Under the pieces are notes generated by a model. The model was given only the letters and a program-made list of their open reading frames with translations. It was not told where the DNA came from and made no database searches. Both the position numbers and the translations under genes were made by a program. Below, piece after piece: positions 6,057-14,060 of a stretch of 18,379 nt of DNA. The DNA comes from Achromobacter sp. (GTDB taxonomy: Bacteria; Pseudomonadota; Gammaproteobacteria; Burkholderiales; Burkholderiaceae_B): NCBI GenBank assembly GCA_003454835.1, contig DMTA01000132.1, positions 556-18,934 on the forward strand. The letters are read 5' to 3'. Numbering within the stretch: position 1 is the first letter of the stretch; every line of letters begins with the position of its first letter.

Positions 6057-8588
6057 ATGCCATACCGATTTACAGCGCCCCTGCGGCCTCTCGCCGTCGC
6101 CGGTTGGCTGGCCTGCGCCGCAGCCCCGCTGACCTTTCCCCTCAGCGCAGAGGCGGCGGATGCTGCGGCAGCCGATGCTGCGGCAGCCGATGCTGCGACA
6201 GCCGATGCTGCGGCAGCCGGTGCTGCCGCAGCCGGTGCCCAGATCGACCTGAACCTGCCCGCCGGCCCCTTGACCGGGAGCCTTACCCGCATCGGCCAGT
6301 TGGGGGGACGCAGTATTGCCGCCGACCCGGCGCTGCTCGTTGGCCGTCAGGCCCCCGCAGTCTCGGGCCGCATGACCGTATTCGAAGCCGTGCAACGCGT
6401 TCTGGCGGGATCTGACCTGCAGGCGATCAGCCTCGCGAGCGGCGCCATCACGATCCAGCGCTTGCCCAATCGCCCGGACTCTGCCGCGCCCGAGGTCCAA
6501 ACCATGCCGGTCGTCTCGGTGAGCACCGACCGACTTGCCAGCAATCTGATGGCGCCCACCCGCTCGGTCACCGTGATCGAGGGGGAAACGCTCGACGACT
6601 TGCGCGACAACTCGCCCAATCTGGCCACGATGCTGACCAAGGCGGTGCCTGGCATGTCGGACTCAAGCCGCAACCTGACCGATTTCGGTCAGACGCTGCG
6701 TGGCCGAAACGCGCTGATCCTGGTGGACGGGATCCCCATGAACACCAATCGCGACTCTTCGCGCAACCTGGTCAACGTCGATCCGGGGCGCATCGAACGC
6801 ATAGAAGTCGTGCGCGGCAGCAACGCCATCTACGGCAGCGGCGCCACCGGCGGCATCATTTCGATCACCACCCGCCAGCCGGGTGGCGAGCCCATCGCCG
6901 AGACGAAGGTTGGCATGGACATGTCGCTGTCGAACCCGGGCGCTGCGGGGATGGGCGGTCAGGTGCAGCACTTTTTCTCGGGTAGCAAGGACCGGGTCGA
7001 TTACGAACTCGATCTCTCGTACCGCCGCATCGGCGGCTCGTACGATGCGCATGGCGACCGTATCGCGCCGGATGCCAGCCAGGGCGATCTGTTTGACTCC
7101 AACACCTACAGCATCGGTGGCAAGCTCGGCTTTCGCATCGACGCCAATCAGCGCGTGCAATTGGCCGCCAGTTACCTGCGCGCCCGGCAGGATACGGACT
7201 ACGCCAGCGATCCTGCAGTGTCCCGCACGCCGCTCGGCTCGACCAACGCCCGCGCCATCAGAGGCTTGGATCTCGCGCGCCAGAACGAGGTCGAGAACAC
7301 GCTGGTCAGCCTGAGCTACGACCACCGGGACCTTTGGGGCAGCAGCCTCTCGGCGCTGGCCTATGCCCGCGACAGCAGCACGCGTTTCGCGCCATCGGAC
7401 TCGCGCGCCAACGTGAATCGCGGCAACAACGTCGACCAGGTCATGCAGAACAACAAGATCTTTGGCGGCCGCCTCACCATCGACACGCCGTTGACCGCTT
7501 CGGGCGATACCGCGCTCAGCTGGGGGGCGGACTTCATCCAGGAGCGCAGCGAAATGCCCCTGGACGTGTACGACCCTCTGATCTATGACCAAAGCGGCGG
7601 CCTGCAATTCCGGCGCATCGGCACGAATACCTATCTGCCCTGGACCACCACGCGCAGCGTCGGCATCTTCACGCAGCTTCAACACCGCTTCAATGAACGG
7701 TGGTCGGCAGAGGCGGGCGTGCGTTACGAGCGGTCGAGCGCCTGGTTCGATGATTTCCAGCCGCTATCGCAGTCGCGCCTTGCCCGGCCCGCCACGGTGG
7801 AAGGCGGGCGCATCAGCTACGACGCGTTCATGTACAACGCGGGCGTGATGTTCCAGCCCACCGACAATCATGAGCTGTACGCCTCGTTCAGCCAGGGCTT
7901 TGACCTTCCTGACGTGGGCCTGCAACTGCGCAACGCGCGTGCGGGCTTCGACATCAACTCGTCAGAGCTGCAGGCAGTCAAGACCAACAACTACGAACTC
8001 GGCTGGCGCGGACGCTTTGCCAGCACCGCCGCCTCGCTGGCCGTGTTCCGCTCCGATTCAGACCTTGGCGCGGTGCAGTCCTTCAACAACGGCCTCACGC
8101 TCACGCGGACGCGCGAGCGCATCCACGGTGTCGAAGCCACCGTGGACCACTACTTCGATGACGACGTCTGGGCCGTGGGCGGCACGTTCACGTGGATGTA
8201 CGGCAAGGAGAAAGCGCCGGGCGCGAGCGATACGCGCATCATGACGGGCTATCGCATTCCGCCCCTGAAGCTCACCGCCTACGCGCAATACCAGCCGAGC
8301 GAGCGCTGGCGCACGCGCGCGGAGCTGACTTACTTCGGCGCGCGCGACTATCGCCTCTCTGATGGCCGTACGCAATTCGCGCGCGCCGACGTGAAAAGCT
8401 ACCTGACCGTCGATGTGATGGCCCGTTACGATCTCGACAAGCAGAACTGGTTCACGTTCAGCGTGCAGAACCTCTTCAATCGCCAATATCTGCCGCTCTA
8501 CAGCCAACTGCTGCGCAGCGGCAACAACAACAGCCGCCTGCCTGCGGCGGGCGCAGTGCTCAGCATGACGTATACGCACCGCTGGTAA
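6057..8588 (+). CDS. TonB-dependent siderophore receptor with N-terminal STN signalling domain
   Basis: 843 residues from the ATG at 6057, which has a GGAGAA site 7 nt upstream; the frame is open back to 5781 but that part overlaps fecR. A Sec signal peptide spans about residues 1-33, then an (ADAAA)n-like linker (about 34-61), an STN domain (about 62-135: IDLNLPAGPLTGSLTRIG, then GAITIQRLP), a plug domain (about 165-275: RSVTVIEGETLDDL, LRGRNALILVDGIPMNTNR, IERIEVVRGSNAIYGSGATG), and a 22-strand-type barrel ending in aromatic YTHRW. QNLFNRQYLP near the end is the usual TonB receptor signature. It imports a ferric chelate across the outer membrane with TonB energy and signals to FecR through STN. 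The ligand cannot be read from sequence. Confidence 0.93.
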   Translation: MPYRFTAPLRPLAVAGWLACAAAPLTFPLSAEAADAAAADAAAADAATADAAAAGAAAAGAQIDLNLPAGPLTGSLTRIGQLGGRSIAADPALLVGRQAPAVSGRMTVFEAVQRVLAGSDLQAISLASGAITIQRLPNRPDSAAPEVQTMPVVSVSTDRLASNLMAPTRSVTVIEGETLDDLRDNSPNLATMLTKAVPGMSDSSRNLTDFGQTLRGRNALILVDGIPMNTNRDSSRNLVNVDPGRIERIEVVRGSNAIYGSGATGGIISITTRQPGGEPIAETKVGMDMSLSNPGAAGMGGQVQHFFSGSKDRVDYELDLSYRRIGGSYDAHGDRIAPDASQGDLFDSNTYSIGGKLGFRIDANQRVQLAASYLRARQDTDYASDPAVSRTPLGSTNARAIRGLDLARQNEVENTLVSLSYDHRDLWGSSLSALAYARDSSTRFAPSDSRANVNRGNNVDQVMQNNKIFGGRLTIDTPLTASGDTALSWGADFIQERSEMPLDVYDPLIYDQSGGLQFRRIGTNTYLPWTTTRSVGIFTQLQHRFNERWSAEAGVRYERSSAWFDDFQPLSQSRLARPATVEGGRISYDAFMYNAGVMFQPTDNHELYASFSQGFDLPDVGLQLRNARAGFDINSSELQAVKTNNYELGWRGRFASTAASLAVFRSDSDLGAVQSFNNGLTLTRTRERIHGVEATVDHYFDDDVWAVGGTFTWMYGKEKAPGASDTRIMTGYRIPPLKLTAYAQYQPSERWRTRAELTYFGARDYRLSDGRTQFARADVKSYLTVDVMARYDLDKQNWFTFSVQNLFNRQYLPLYSQLLRSGNNNSRLPAAGAVLSMTYTHRW
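6159..6239 (+). repeat. 15-bp in-frame tandem repeat encoding ADAAA units
   Basis: Units start at 6159, 6174, 6189, 6204 and 6219 (consensus GATGCTGCGGCAGCC), with a partial sixth at 6234. Units 1, 2 and 4 are identical; unit 3 has one change; units 5 and 6 change GAT to GGT. It encodes an Ala/Asp-rich linker between the receptor's signal peptide and STN domain. Since 15 is a multiple of 3, gain or loss of units changes linker length without breaking the frame. Confidence 0.9.
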
Positions 8589-8594
8589 GCCGCC

Positions 8595-9806
8595 ATGGCG
8601 CGCAAGGCCTGGGTCCAGGTTCATCGTTATTTGGGCCTGACCATGCTCCTGCTGCTGCTGGTCAACGCCGTGACCGGCAGTGTCCTGGCGTTCCAGCACG
8701 AGCTCGACCGCTGGCTCAACCCCCAGCTGTTCACTCCTCCACGGCAAGGCGTGGCGCTGCCGCCCGACGCCTTGATCGCGGGTGTGGAGGCGGCCAACCC
8801 GCGCCTGCGCGTCGCACTGCTGCCACTCGACACGCGCCCGGGCGACGCCGTCGAGCTTACGGTCGCGGCGCGCAGTCCGCCGGCCGAGGGCGTGTCCGCC
8901 TCACTGGCGTTCAACCGTCTGTTCGTGGACCCCGCGACTGGCGCGGTGCTGGGGCAGCGCCAGTGGGGCGCGTGGCGCATGGACCTGCCGCATCTCATGG
9001 GCTGGATGAACCAGCTGCACCGCACGTTCCTTTTGCCTGCACCATGGGGCATGTGGCTGGTGGGCGGCCTGGCGCTCGCCTGGTTGCTCGCGTCGCTGAT
9101 TGGCGCGTGGCTCACCTTGCCGGGGTGGGCCCAGGGCAGGCGGGCGTTCTGGCAGAAGTGGAAGCCCGCGTGGCAAATCAAACGCGGGGCCTCGCGGCAG
9201 CGGCTCACCTTTGATCTGCACCGCGCAGGCGGACTTTGGACGCTCGCGGCGGCTATCGTGCTCGCGGGCTCGGGCGTGTATTTCAATCTGGGCAACGAGA
9301 TCTTCCGGCCGGCTGTCAGGCTGTTTTCCCCGATCACGCCGCATCCCGTCCAAAGCCTGCCCCGCCATGCCGGAACGAGACCGCCGCCCGCGTACGGCAT
9401 CCAGGCGGCGATTGCACGCGCACGCGAGCATCTGCCCCCAGCGGCTCTCGGCTTCCTGCCCTGGTACGCCAGCCATCTGCCGGACAAAGGCGTCTATCGC
9501 ATCGCCTTCAAGGAAGACGGCATGCGCGAGCGCGCGCTGCGCCTGCGCTATGAACAGATCTTCATCGATGATCAGACCGGCTTGCTGCGCGGCATGACGG
9601 GATACGACAGCGGTACGGCCGGCGATCGCTTCCTGATCTGGCAGTACCCGCTGCACACCGGCCGCATCCTCGGCTGGCCCGGCCAGGTGCTGGTCGCGGT
9701 GACAGGGCTGGTGGTGGCGTTGTTGTGCGTGACGGGTTTTCTGGTGTGGCGCGTGCGGCGCAAGGCGCGCCGGGGTGCGGGAGGGCGGGGCCAGGGCGGC
9801 ATCTGA
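8595..9806 (+). CDS. PepSY-associated transmembrane protein (iron-uptake type)
   Basis: 403 residues, starting 6 nt after the receptor stop, so co-transcribed with it. The layout is that of the PepSY_TM family: short basic N-terminus and transmembrane segment at about 13-33 (WVQVHRYLGL with His10 at its start), a periplasmic PepSY-like stretch (about 55-125), a segment at about 150-174 preceded by LHRTFLLP (His142), one at about 211-232 preceded by FDLHRAGG (His209), and a last one at about 360-388 before a basic tail. The recurring His residues at helix ends are typical and may bind haem. Related proteins beside siderophore receptors are thought to help reduce or release iron at the inner membrane; for this protein that is inference from context. 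Confidence 0.88.
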   Translation: MARKAWVQVHRYLGLTMLLLLLVNAVTGSVLAFQHELDRWLNPQLFTPPRQGVALPPDALIAGVEAANPRLRVALLPLDTRPGDAVELTVAARSPPAEGVSASLAFNRLFVDPATGAVLGQRQWGAWRMDLPHLMGWMNQLHRTFLLPAPWGMWLVGGLALAWLLASLIGAWLTLPGWAQGRRAFWQKWKPAWQIKRGASRQRLTFDLHRAGGLWTLAAAIVLAGSGVYFNLGNEIFRPAVRLFSPITPHPVQSLPRHAGTRPPPAYGIQAAIARAREHLPPAALGFLPWYASHLPDKGVYRIAFKEDGMRERALRLRYEQIFIDDQTGLLRGMTGYDSGTAGDRFLIWQYPLHTGRILGWPGQVLVAVTGLVVALLCVTGFLVWRVRRKARRGAGGRGQGGI

Positions 9807-9905
9807 GAGGCCGGTCGGAATCCCCAGCTGGAGACGGCTCCGCAGCAGTGATGCCCAGGTCGCCGGCGGCGAGTCAGGCCGCAGTCGGTATCATTTCGCT
9901 TGGCT
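9768..9905 (+). promoter_or_regulatory. Leader resembling a degraded cobalamin riboswitch, upstream of the MFS gene
   Basis: The stretch about 9810-9900 contains, in the right order, pieces like the cobalamin-riboswitch core: GCCGGTCGGAATCC, then CCAGCTGG, then CTCCGCAGCAGTGATG, then GCGAGTCAGGCC. The usual order is CGGTGnnAATCC, GCTG, CCGCnACTGTGA and GAGTCAGG. A GGGGTGC near 9772 could be the 5' element but lies inside the preceding coding region. Base pairing is poor (the CCGG arm faces CCCC), and the CCACTG/GGGAAG arm is missing. So it is either a relic or chance resemblance. A covariance-model search is needed. Confidence 0.25.
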
Positions 9906-9948
9906 TCAACGAGGGATCGCCCTCGTCACCACTTTGAGTCCTGCCGCC

Positions 9949-11178
9949 ATGAAGAGCTCTTCTACCGCGTGGGTCATGCCTGTCGTGGCCATTTTCACGC
10001 TACAGACTGTCTCCGCGTTTCTTTCACGCCTTATCCCGATCGTTGCGACTGCAATGTCCGAAGAGTTCGGATGGAGCGGGAGTTCCATCGGCTACCTGAC
10101 TGCGAGCAACGCGCTAGGCGGCCTGATGATTCTCGTTGTCGGCTCTTCCATGCTTCGGCAAATCGGAGGAACGCGCAGCTTGCAGCTTGCGCTGGTCGTG
10201 GGAACGGCAAGCATGGCGCTTTTCTATTATCCGAGCATGGCCGTGGCCCTGGTGGCTTGCTTTGCCATGGGGATGAGCAACGGGGCCGCGAACCCGGCGG
10301 GAAGTGAAGTGCTGCAGAGATTCTCGCCGCCGGAGATGCGCAATCTCATGTTCTCGGTCAAGCAGGCGGGTGTGCCACTGGGCGGAATGATCGCGGGGCT
10401 GTGTATTCCGGTAGTCATCGCCCTAGTCGGGTGGCGTCTGGCCCTCGTTGTCTGTGCGGTGATTGTTTTGGTGCCAACCGCGCTGACCTGGCGATTGAGC
10501 GGGATCCTGGATGTGAAGGGCTCGGCGAAGAAGCGACGGCCGTCCATGATGCCTACGCTGCACTCGATACGCATGCTCAGCGTGCCGTTGGCGTCGTTAA
10601 AAAGCAATCGCGGCTTGTTGAAGATGTCGATTGTGGGCAGCCTGTTTGCCGTATCCCAAAGCTGCTGGTTCGCGTTCACCGTGGTTTACCTGGTGGACCG
10701 GCTGGGCTTTTCATTGAGCCTGGCGGGGGCGGTATTTGCCGTGATGCAGGTAGGAGGGGTCGTCGGCAGGATTGCGTTGGGTTGGCTTTCGGACCGCTTG
10801 GGGTCGGCCACTGGAAGTTTGTCGATTGCTGCCCTGTTCTCTGCAGGCACGACAATCCTCTTGGGATTTACCACCCCGCAATGGCCGCTGTGGTCTCTCA
10901 TGGTTCTAGCCTTGGTCGCTGGGTGCTCTGCGGCAAGCTGGAACGGTGTGCAGATTGCGGAGGTCGCCCGCCGCTCGCCGGCCCACCAGATCGCAGAAAC
11001 GGCTGCGGGAGCCTCGATATTGGTCAGTTTGGTGAACATCGTGGCGCCGGCTGCTTTCGCGGCCACGGTGGCGTTCAGCGGCAGGTACGACATCGCGTTC
11101 CTTTGCGCCGGTGCATGCTCGTTATTGGTGCTGTTTTTCTTGCCCCGGGACGGGCGTACTTCCGCAGAGCCTTCTTGA
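9949..11178 (+). CDS. MFS transporter
   Basis: 409 residues from the ATG at 9949, where the hydrophobic first helix begins (WVMPVVAIFTLQTVSAFLSR). The frame is open upstream to 9775, but those residues are polar and overlap the previous gene. About twelve hydrophobic segments are visible in two halves separated by a basic loop (DVKGSAKKRRPSMMPTLHSI, about residues 187-206). The second half carries a typical MFS loop, GRIALGWLSDRLG. The substrate cannot be told from sequence; neighbours give little help, since the upstream iron operon ends 142 nt before it and the downstream gene is convergent. It lies in the inner membrane. The ribosome-binding site is weak. Confidence 0.88.
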   Translation: MKSSSTAWVMPVVAIFTLQTVSAFLSRLIPIVATAMSEEFGWSGSSIGYLTASNALGGLMILVVGSSMLRQIGGTRSLQLALVVGTASMALFYYPSMAVALVACFAMGMSNGAANPAGSEVLQRFSPPEMRNLMFSVKQAGVPLGGMIAGLCIPVVIALVGWRLALVVCAVIVLVPTALTWRLSGILDVKGSAKKRRPSMMPTLHSIRMLSVPLASLKSNRGLLKMSIVGSLFAVSQSCWFAFTVVYLVDRLGFSLSLAGAVFAVMQVGGVVGRIALGWLSDRLGSATGSLSIAALFSAGTTILLGFTTPQWPLWSLMVLALVAGCSAASWNGVQIAEVARRSPAHQIAETAAGASILVSLVNIVAPAAFAATVAFSGRYDIAFLCAGACSLLVLFFLPRDGRTSAEPS

Positions 11179-11239
11179 ACGTCGTGATGAACGCGGTGAC
11201 GGATTTACGACCCTCCCCGCGACCGGCCGGCCCGCGCAC

Positions 11240-12073
11240 TTAGCCGATTACCGACGACTTGCCGCGCACATTCACCGGGGAGGCCGGCTCCCCGGCGAAC
11301 TCCACTTCGATTCGGCAGGGCATGCCCATATCCTCGCCTTGCAGGATGACGATTTCGCCATGCGCTTTCCGGCCCAGGTCGCGCAGCATTCCGGCAAACG
11401 CCGCGGCGGCTGCGCCGGTTGCCGGGTCTTCCAGGACGCCGCCAATGGCGAACGCGTTGCGCGCGTGGAAGAGGGTATCGCTCTCGCTGAACACGAACGC
11501 GATGGTTCCGATGCGATGGGCTTGCATGAACCGCCGTCCTTGGTCGAGGTCGTAGTTCATGCGCGCCAGCGCGGCGCGTGAAATGAGCGGGACAATCAAG
11601 TGGTCGATCCCCGCGTTGGCCATGCAGGGCGCGAGCGTGGGATCCAGGTCGTCCGTTGCGTAGCCGAAGAGTTCGAGCGCCTCGGTTAATAACCCGGGGC
11701 TGGCGGGTGCGCTGCGCGTCGGTGGCGAGCGCAGCACGCTTACCCATTCGCCATCCTGGATTTCAGCCGAGACTTCGATATGGGCGTTCGCCAGGGCCAG
11801 GGGATACCGGGCCGGCCCCAAGGTTTGCCCCAGCACCGCGCCTAGCGCGATGGTCGCATGCCCGCAAAAGGCGACTTCGGCTTCAGGTGAGTAGTACCGG
11901 GTGCGCCACGAGCCATCGCCGTTTGGACAAGAGAAGACCGTTTCCGAATAGCCGACCTCGGCTGCCACCCTTTGCATTTCCTCGGGCGAAGGGAGTTGAT
12001 CCGCAAGAACGACGCCGGCGGGATTTCCGCCTTGCCCCTGGCTGGTGAATGCAGCGATCCGGTGAATGAGCAT
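11240..12073 (-). CDS. PhzF-family isomerase/epimerase-like protein
   Basis: 277 residues from the ATG at 12073, preceded on its strand by AAGAGAAAA; an in-frame ATG at 12103 would add ten residues that family members lack. PhzF motifs are visible: the N-terminal HRIAAFTSQGQGGNPAGVVL (residues 4-23), YSETVF with the expected catalytic Glu44, RYYSPEAEVAFCGHATIALG in the first half, and GGVLEDPATGAAAAAFAG in the second. The fold is two diaminopimelate-epimerase-like halves. PhzF itself isomerises dihydro-3-hydroxyanthranilate in phenazine synthesis, but no other phenazine gene is present, so the substrate here is unknown. Cytoplasmic. It is convergent with the MFS gene, 61 nt apart, with no clear terminator between them. 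Confidence 0.9.
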   Translation of the reverse strand: MLIHRIAAFTSQGQGGNPAGVVLADQLPSPEEMQRVAAEVGYSETVFSCPNGDGSWRTRYYSPEAEVAFCGHATIALGAVLGQTLGPARYPLALANAHIEVSAEIQDGEWVSVLRSPPTRSAPASPGLLTEALELFGYATDDLDPTLAPCMANAGIDHLIVPLISRAALARMNYDLDQGRRFMQAHRIGTIAFVFSESDTLFHARNAFAIGGVLEDPATGAAAAAFAGMLRDLGRKAHGEIVILQGEDMGMPCRIEVEFAGEPASPVNVRGKSSVIG

Positions 12074-12229
12074 GAGGTTTTCTCTTTTGTCTCGGTGTGG
12101 CAATTGGGTATAGGGGGCAAGAATAAGGCAAAGCGCCGATGTTCAGCCGGGCTGTTTCAGGTGCAGGCCAGGCCCAAGCCCAGCAGCGCCGCCATCGCGG
12201 CCAGAGCCCGAAGCCGCCGCGGTGTATAG

Positions 12230-12568
12230 ATGCCGCACCGAATGAGAGACGAGATCTGCCAAAGTGAGCTCGCCATTGATACGAAGCGCATCGCTGAAGT
12301 TGACGCTGCTGAGCATAAGCCGCCGCTGTCGCACCACGGCATGCTGATCGCGGCCAGGGCGGTGGAAGGGGCCTGCGTGCTGGCGCTGCAGTTCGAGCGC
12401 ACGGCGCGCATGCAGCTGCTGGCCATGGCCGCCGGCAAGATCCAGCCGATTCCGCCCGAACTGGGGCACGAGGCGCACGACTGGATCCTGACGCCCAAGC
12501 GGTCGCAGGTGGGGTTTTCGAATTACGCGCGCCGGGCGCTGCGGACGCACGCCGACGTGCTGAGCTGA
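12230..12568 (+). pseudogene. C-terminal fragment of a class II aldolase/adducin-family gene
   Basis: The 694-nt gap between the PhzF and cupin genes has no intact gene. The frame ending at 12568 gives 112 residues whose last 85 or so (from about 12296) look like the end of a class II aldolase: LSHHGMLIAARAVEGACVLA (the usual NHG-motif region), then QFERTARMQLLAMAAGKIQP, then YARRALRTHADVLS. The catalytic and main metal-binding part of the N-terminal two thirds is missing, and the first 20 or so residues do not resemble the family. The ATG at 12230 has no good ribosome-binding site. So this is probably a 5'-truncated relic rather than a working enzyme. Confidence 0.55.
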
Positions 12569-12767
12569 CGCGGGCGGGGCGGGGCCGCTCGACGGCGACG
12601 CCCTTTTGGGGCATTCTTGCCGGTTGTATTTGCGCCTTTCCGCCTCATGATCAAACTGCCGCACCGCATGCGCACCGTCAGCCGCGCGATGGCCGAAGTG
12701 CTCGTGGTGGCGGCGCACTGAGCGCGGGCAGGGTATCGAATCGCGCATAAATGACACAGGAACAACC

Positions 12768-13133
12768 ATGAAAAACGATCAATCGCGGCTCGTCCGCATC
12801 GATGCCGGCCCGATGAAGAACCCCGTGCCCGGCAAGCCGCGCCGTCCGATCTCGGGCGATGCCGCCTTTCGCACCGTGACTGCTTTTGAAGGCAACGCGG
12901 GCAAGGCGGAAGCCGGCGTGTGGGAAAGCACGGCAGGATCGTTTCAGTCCAACACCACCGGCTACATCGAGTTCGGCTACATCGTCGAAGGCGCGGCACG
13001 GCTGGTGGACCCGGACGGGACGGTGCATGCGCTGACGGTGGGCGAGGCCTTCGTCATGCCTGAGGGCTACACCGGACGCTGGGAAGTGGACGAGTTCGTC
13101 AAAAAGATCTATTTCATTACCCGCATGGCCTGA
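12768..13133 (+). CDS. Small cupin-domain protein (DUF861/EutQ-like)
   Basis: 121 residues with a well-placed AGGA 8 nt before the ATG. One cupin barrel: GVWESTAGSFQSNTTGYIEF (about 47-66), where family members have the first cupin motif, then GYIVEGAARLVDPDGTVHAL, then VGEAFVMPEGYTGRWEVDE. The motif has Glu and Asn/Thr where metal-binding cupins usually have two His, so metal binding is doubtful. Members of this DUF861 group include ureidoglycine aminohydrolase and EutQ-type proteins, and many are uncharacterised. The pyridoxal kinase gene starts 31 nt downstream with its own ribosome-binding site, so the two may be co-transcribed. Confidence 0.85.
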   Translation: MKNDQSRLVRIDAGPMKNPVPGKPRRPISGDAAFRTVTAFEGNAGKAEAGVWESTAGSFQSNTTGYIEFGYIVEGAARLVDPDGTVHALTVGEAFVMPEGYTGRWEVDEFVKKIYFITRMA

Positions 13134-13164
13134 AGCTGCCGGCCTGTACCCAGGAGCCATCCTC

Positions 13165-14028
13165 ATGACCGCAATTCCCGCTGCCCCCGCGCCGGGCGCA
13201 GCGCTGCCCGCCCGCACCGCGCAGGTGGACGTCGTTTCGATCCAGTCCCAGGTTGTCTACGGCTATGTCGGCAATAACGCCGCGATGCCGGTGTTCCGCA
13301 AGGCGGGGCTGCGCGCGATTGCACTGCCCACCGTCATTCTCAGCAATACGCCGCACTATCCCACGCTGCATGGCGGGGCGGTGCCGCTGGACTGGTTCGA
13401 AGGCTTGCTGCAAGGGTTGAACGATCGGCGCGTGAGCCAGGTGGCGCGCGCGGTGGTCTGCGGGTATCTGGGGCAGCCGGGCCAGGCGAACCTGCTGGCG
13501 CAATGGCTGACCGACGTGCGCGCGTCGCGTCCGGAGCTGCGCGTATTCATCGATCCGGTCATGGGCGACCGCAACGATGGGCTCTACGTCAACGAAGGGC
13601 TGGTCGCGCAATACCGCGATCTGCTGGTGCCGTTGGCCGAGGGCATGACGCCCAATCATTTCGAGCTGGAATTGCTGGTTGGCCGGGCGCTGTCGTCGGT
13701 GGACGAGGTGGTGGCCGCGGCGCGTGAACTCATGGCGCGCGGGCCGACCTGGATCGTCGTGACCAGCGCCGCGCCGATGGCCGCCGCGCCCGGCACACTG
13801 CAACTGGTGGCTGTGACGCGGGATGACGCCACCGTGGTCACGCATCCGGAGATCGCCATTCCGCCGTCGGTGCATGGCACGGGAGACGTGTTCATGGCGG
13901 GCGTCGCGTCGCGGCTGCTCAACGGGCTGGACCTCATCGAGGCGGTTCGCGAAGCGGCGGCCCAGGTCACGGTGACGCTGGAGCGCACCCGCGAACTGGG
14001 CTGGGAAGAACTGGCCGCCGAGGGCTAG
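13165..14028 (+). CDS. pdxK: Pyridoxine/pyridoxal/pyridoxamine kinase (PdxK type)
   Basis: 287 residues; AGGAG lies 9 nt before the ATG at 13165. It phosphorylates B6 vitamers to their 5'-phosphates in the salvage pathway. Ribokinase-fold motifs are visible: VDVVSIQSQVVYGYVGNNAA (about 21-40), LPTVILSNTPHY (54-65), IDPVMGD (129-135), MTPNHFELELL (161-171), IVVTSA (197-202) and the catalytic GTGD loop (Asp241). The segments closely follow E. coli PdxK (for example QSQVVYG and TVLLSNTPHY) rather than PdxY. The roughly 20-residue N-terminal extension before the first strand is Ala/Pro-rich, as in PdxK. Cytoplasmic. The convergent cyanase gene follows, separated by a strong hairpin. Confidence 0.92.
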   Translation: MTAIPAAPAPGAALPARTAQVDVVSIQSQVVYGYVGNNAAMPVFRKAGLRAIALPTVILSNTPHYPTLHGGAVPLDWFEGLLQGLNDRRVSQVARAVVCGYLGQPGQANLLAQWLTDVRASRPELRVFIDPVMGDRNDGLYVNEGLVAQYRDLLVPLAEGMTPNHFELELLVGRALSSVDEVVAAARELMARGPTWIVVTSAAPMAAAPGTLQLVAVTRDDATVVTHPEIAIPPSVHGTGDVFMAGVASRLLNGLDLIEAVREAAAQVTVTLERTRELGWEELAAEG

Positions 14029-14032
14029 CGGC

Positions 14033-14052
14033 AGGCGGGACTTGTCCCGCCT
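14033..14052. terminator. Bidirectional terminator-like hairpin between pdxK and cynS
   Basis: AGGCGGGAC (14033-14041) and GTCCCGCCT (14044-14052) are perfect inverted arms around TT; in practice an 8-bp stem with a CTTG loop. It sits 5 nt after the pdxK stop and 9 nt beyond the cynS stop in the 32-nt convergent gap. There is little T-tract on either side, but the position strongly suggests shared termination. Confidence 0.6.
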
Positions 14053-14060
14053 TGACCGTA

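Noticed and set aside
6102..6116. Possible lipobox (WLAC) in the receptor signal peptide
   Set aside because: The -3 position is Trp rather than Leu/Val/Ile, and TonB receptors of this type are cleaved by signal peptidase I.
6663..7685. 340-codon minus-strand open frame inside the receptor gene
   Set aside because: The receptor frame carries all plug and barrel motifs; the opposite frame is Ala/Val/Arg-rich and has no motif or plausible start context.
11179..11239. Terminator between the convergent MFS and PhzF genes
   Set aside because: Only a GGCCGGCC palindrome is present; no stem-loop of useful size and no T-tract.
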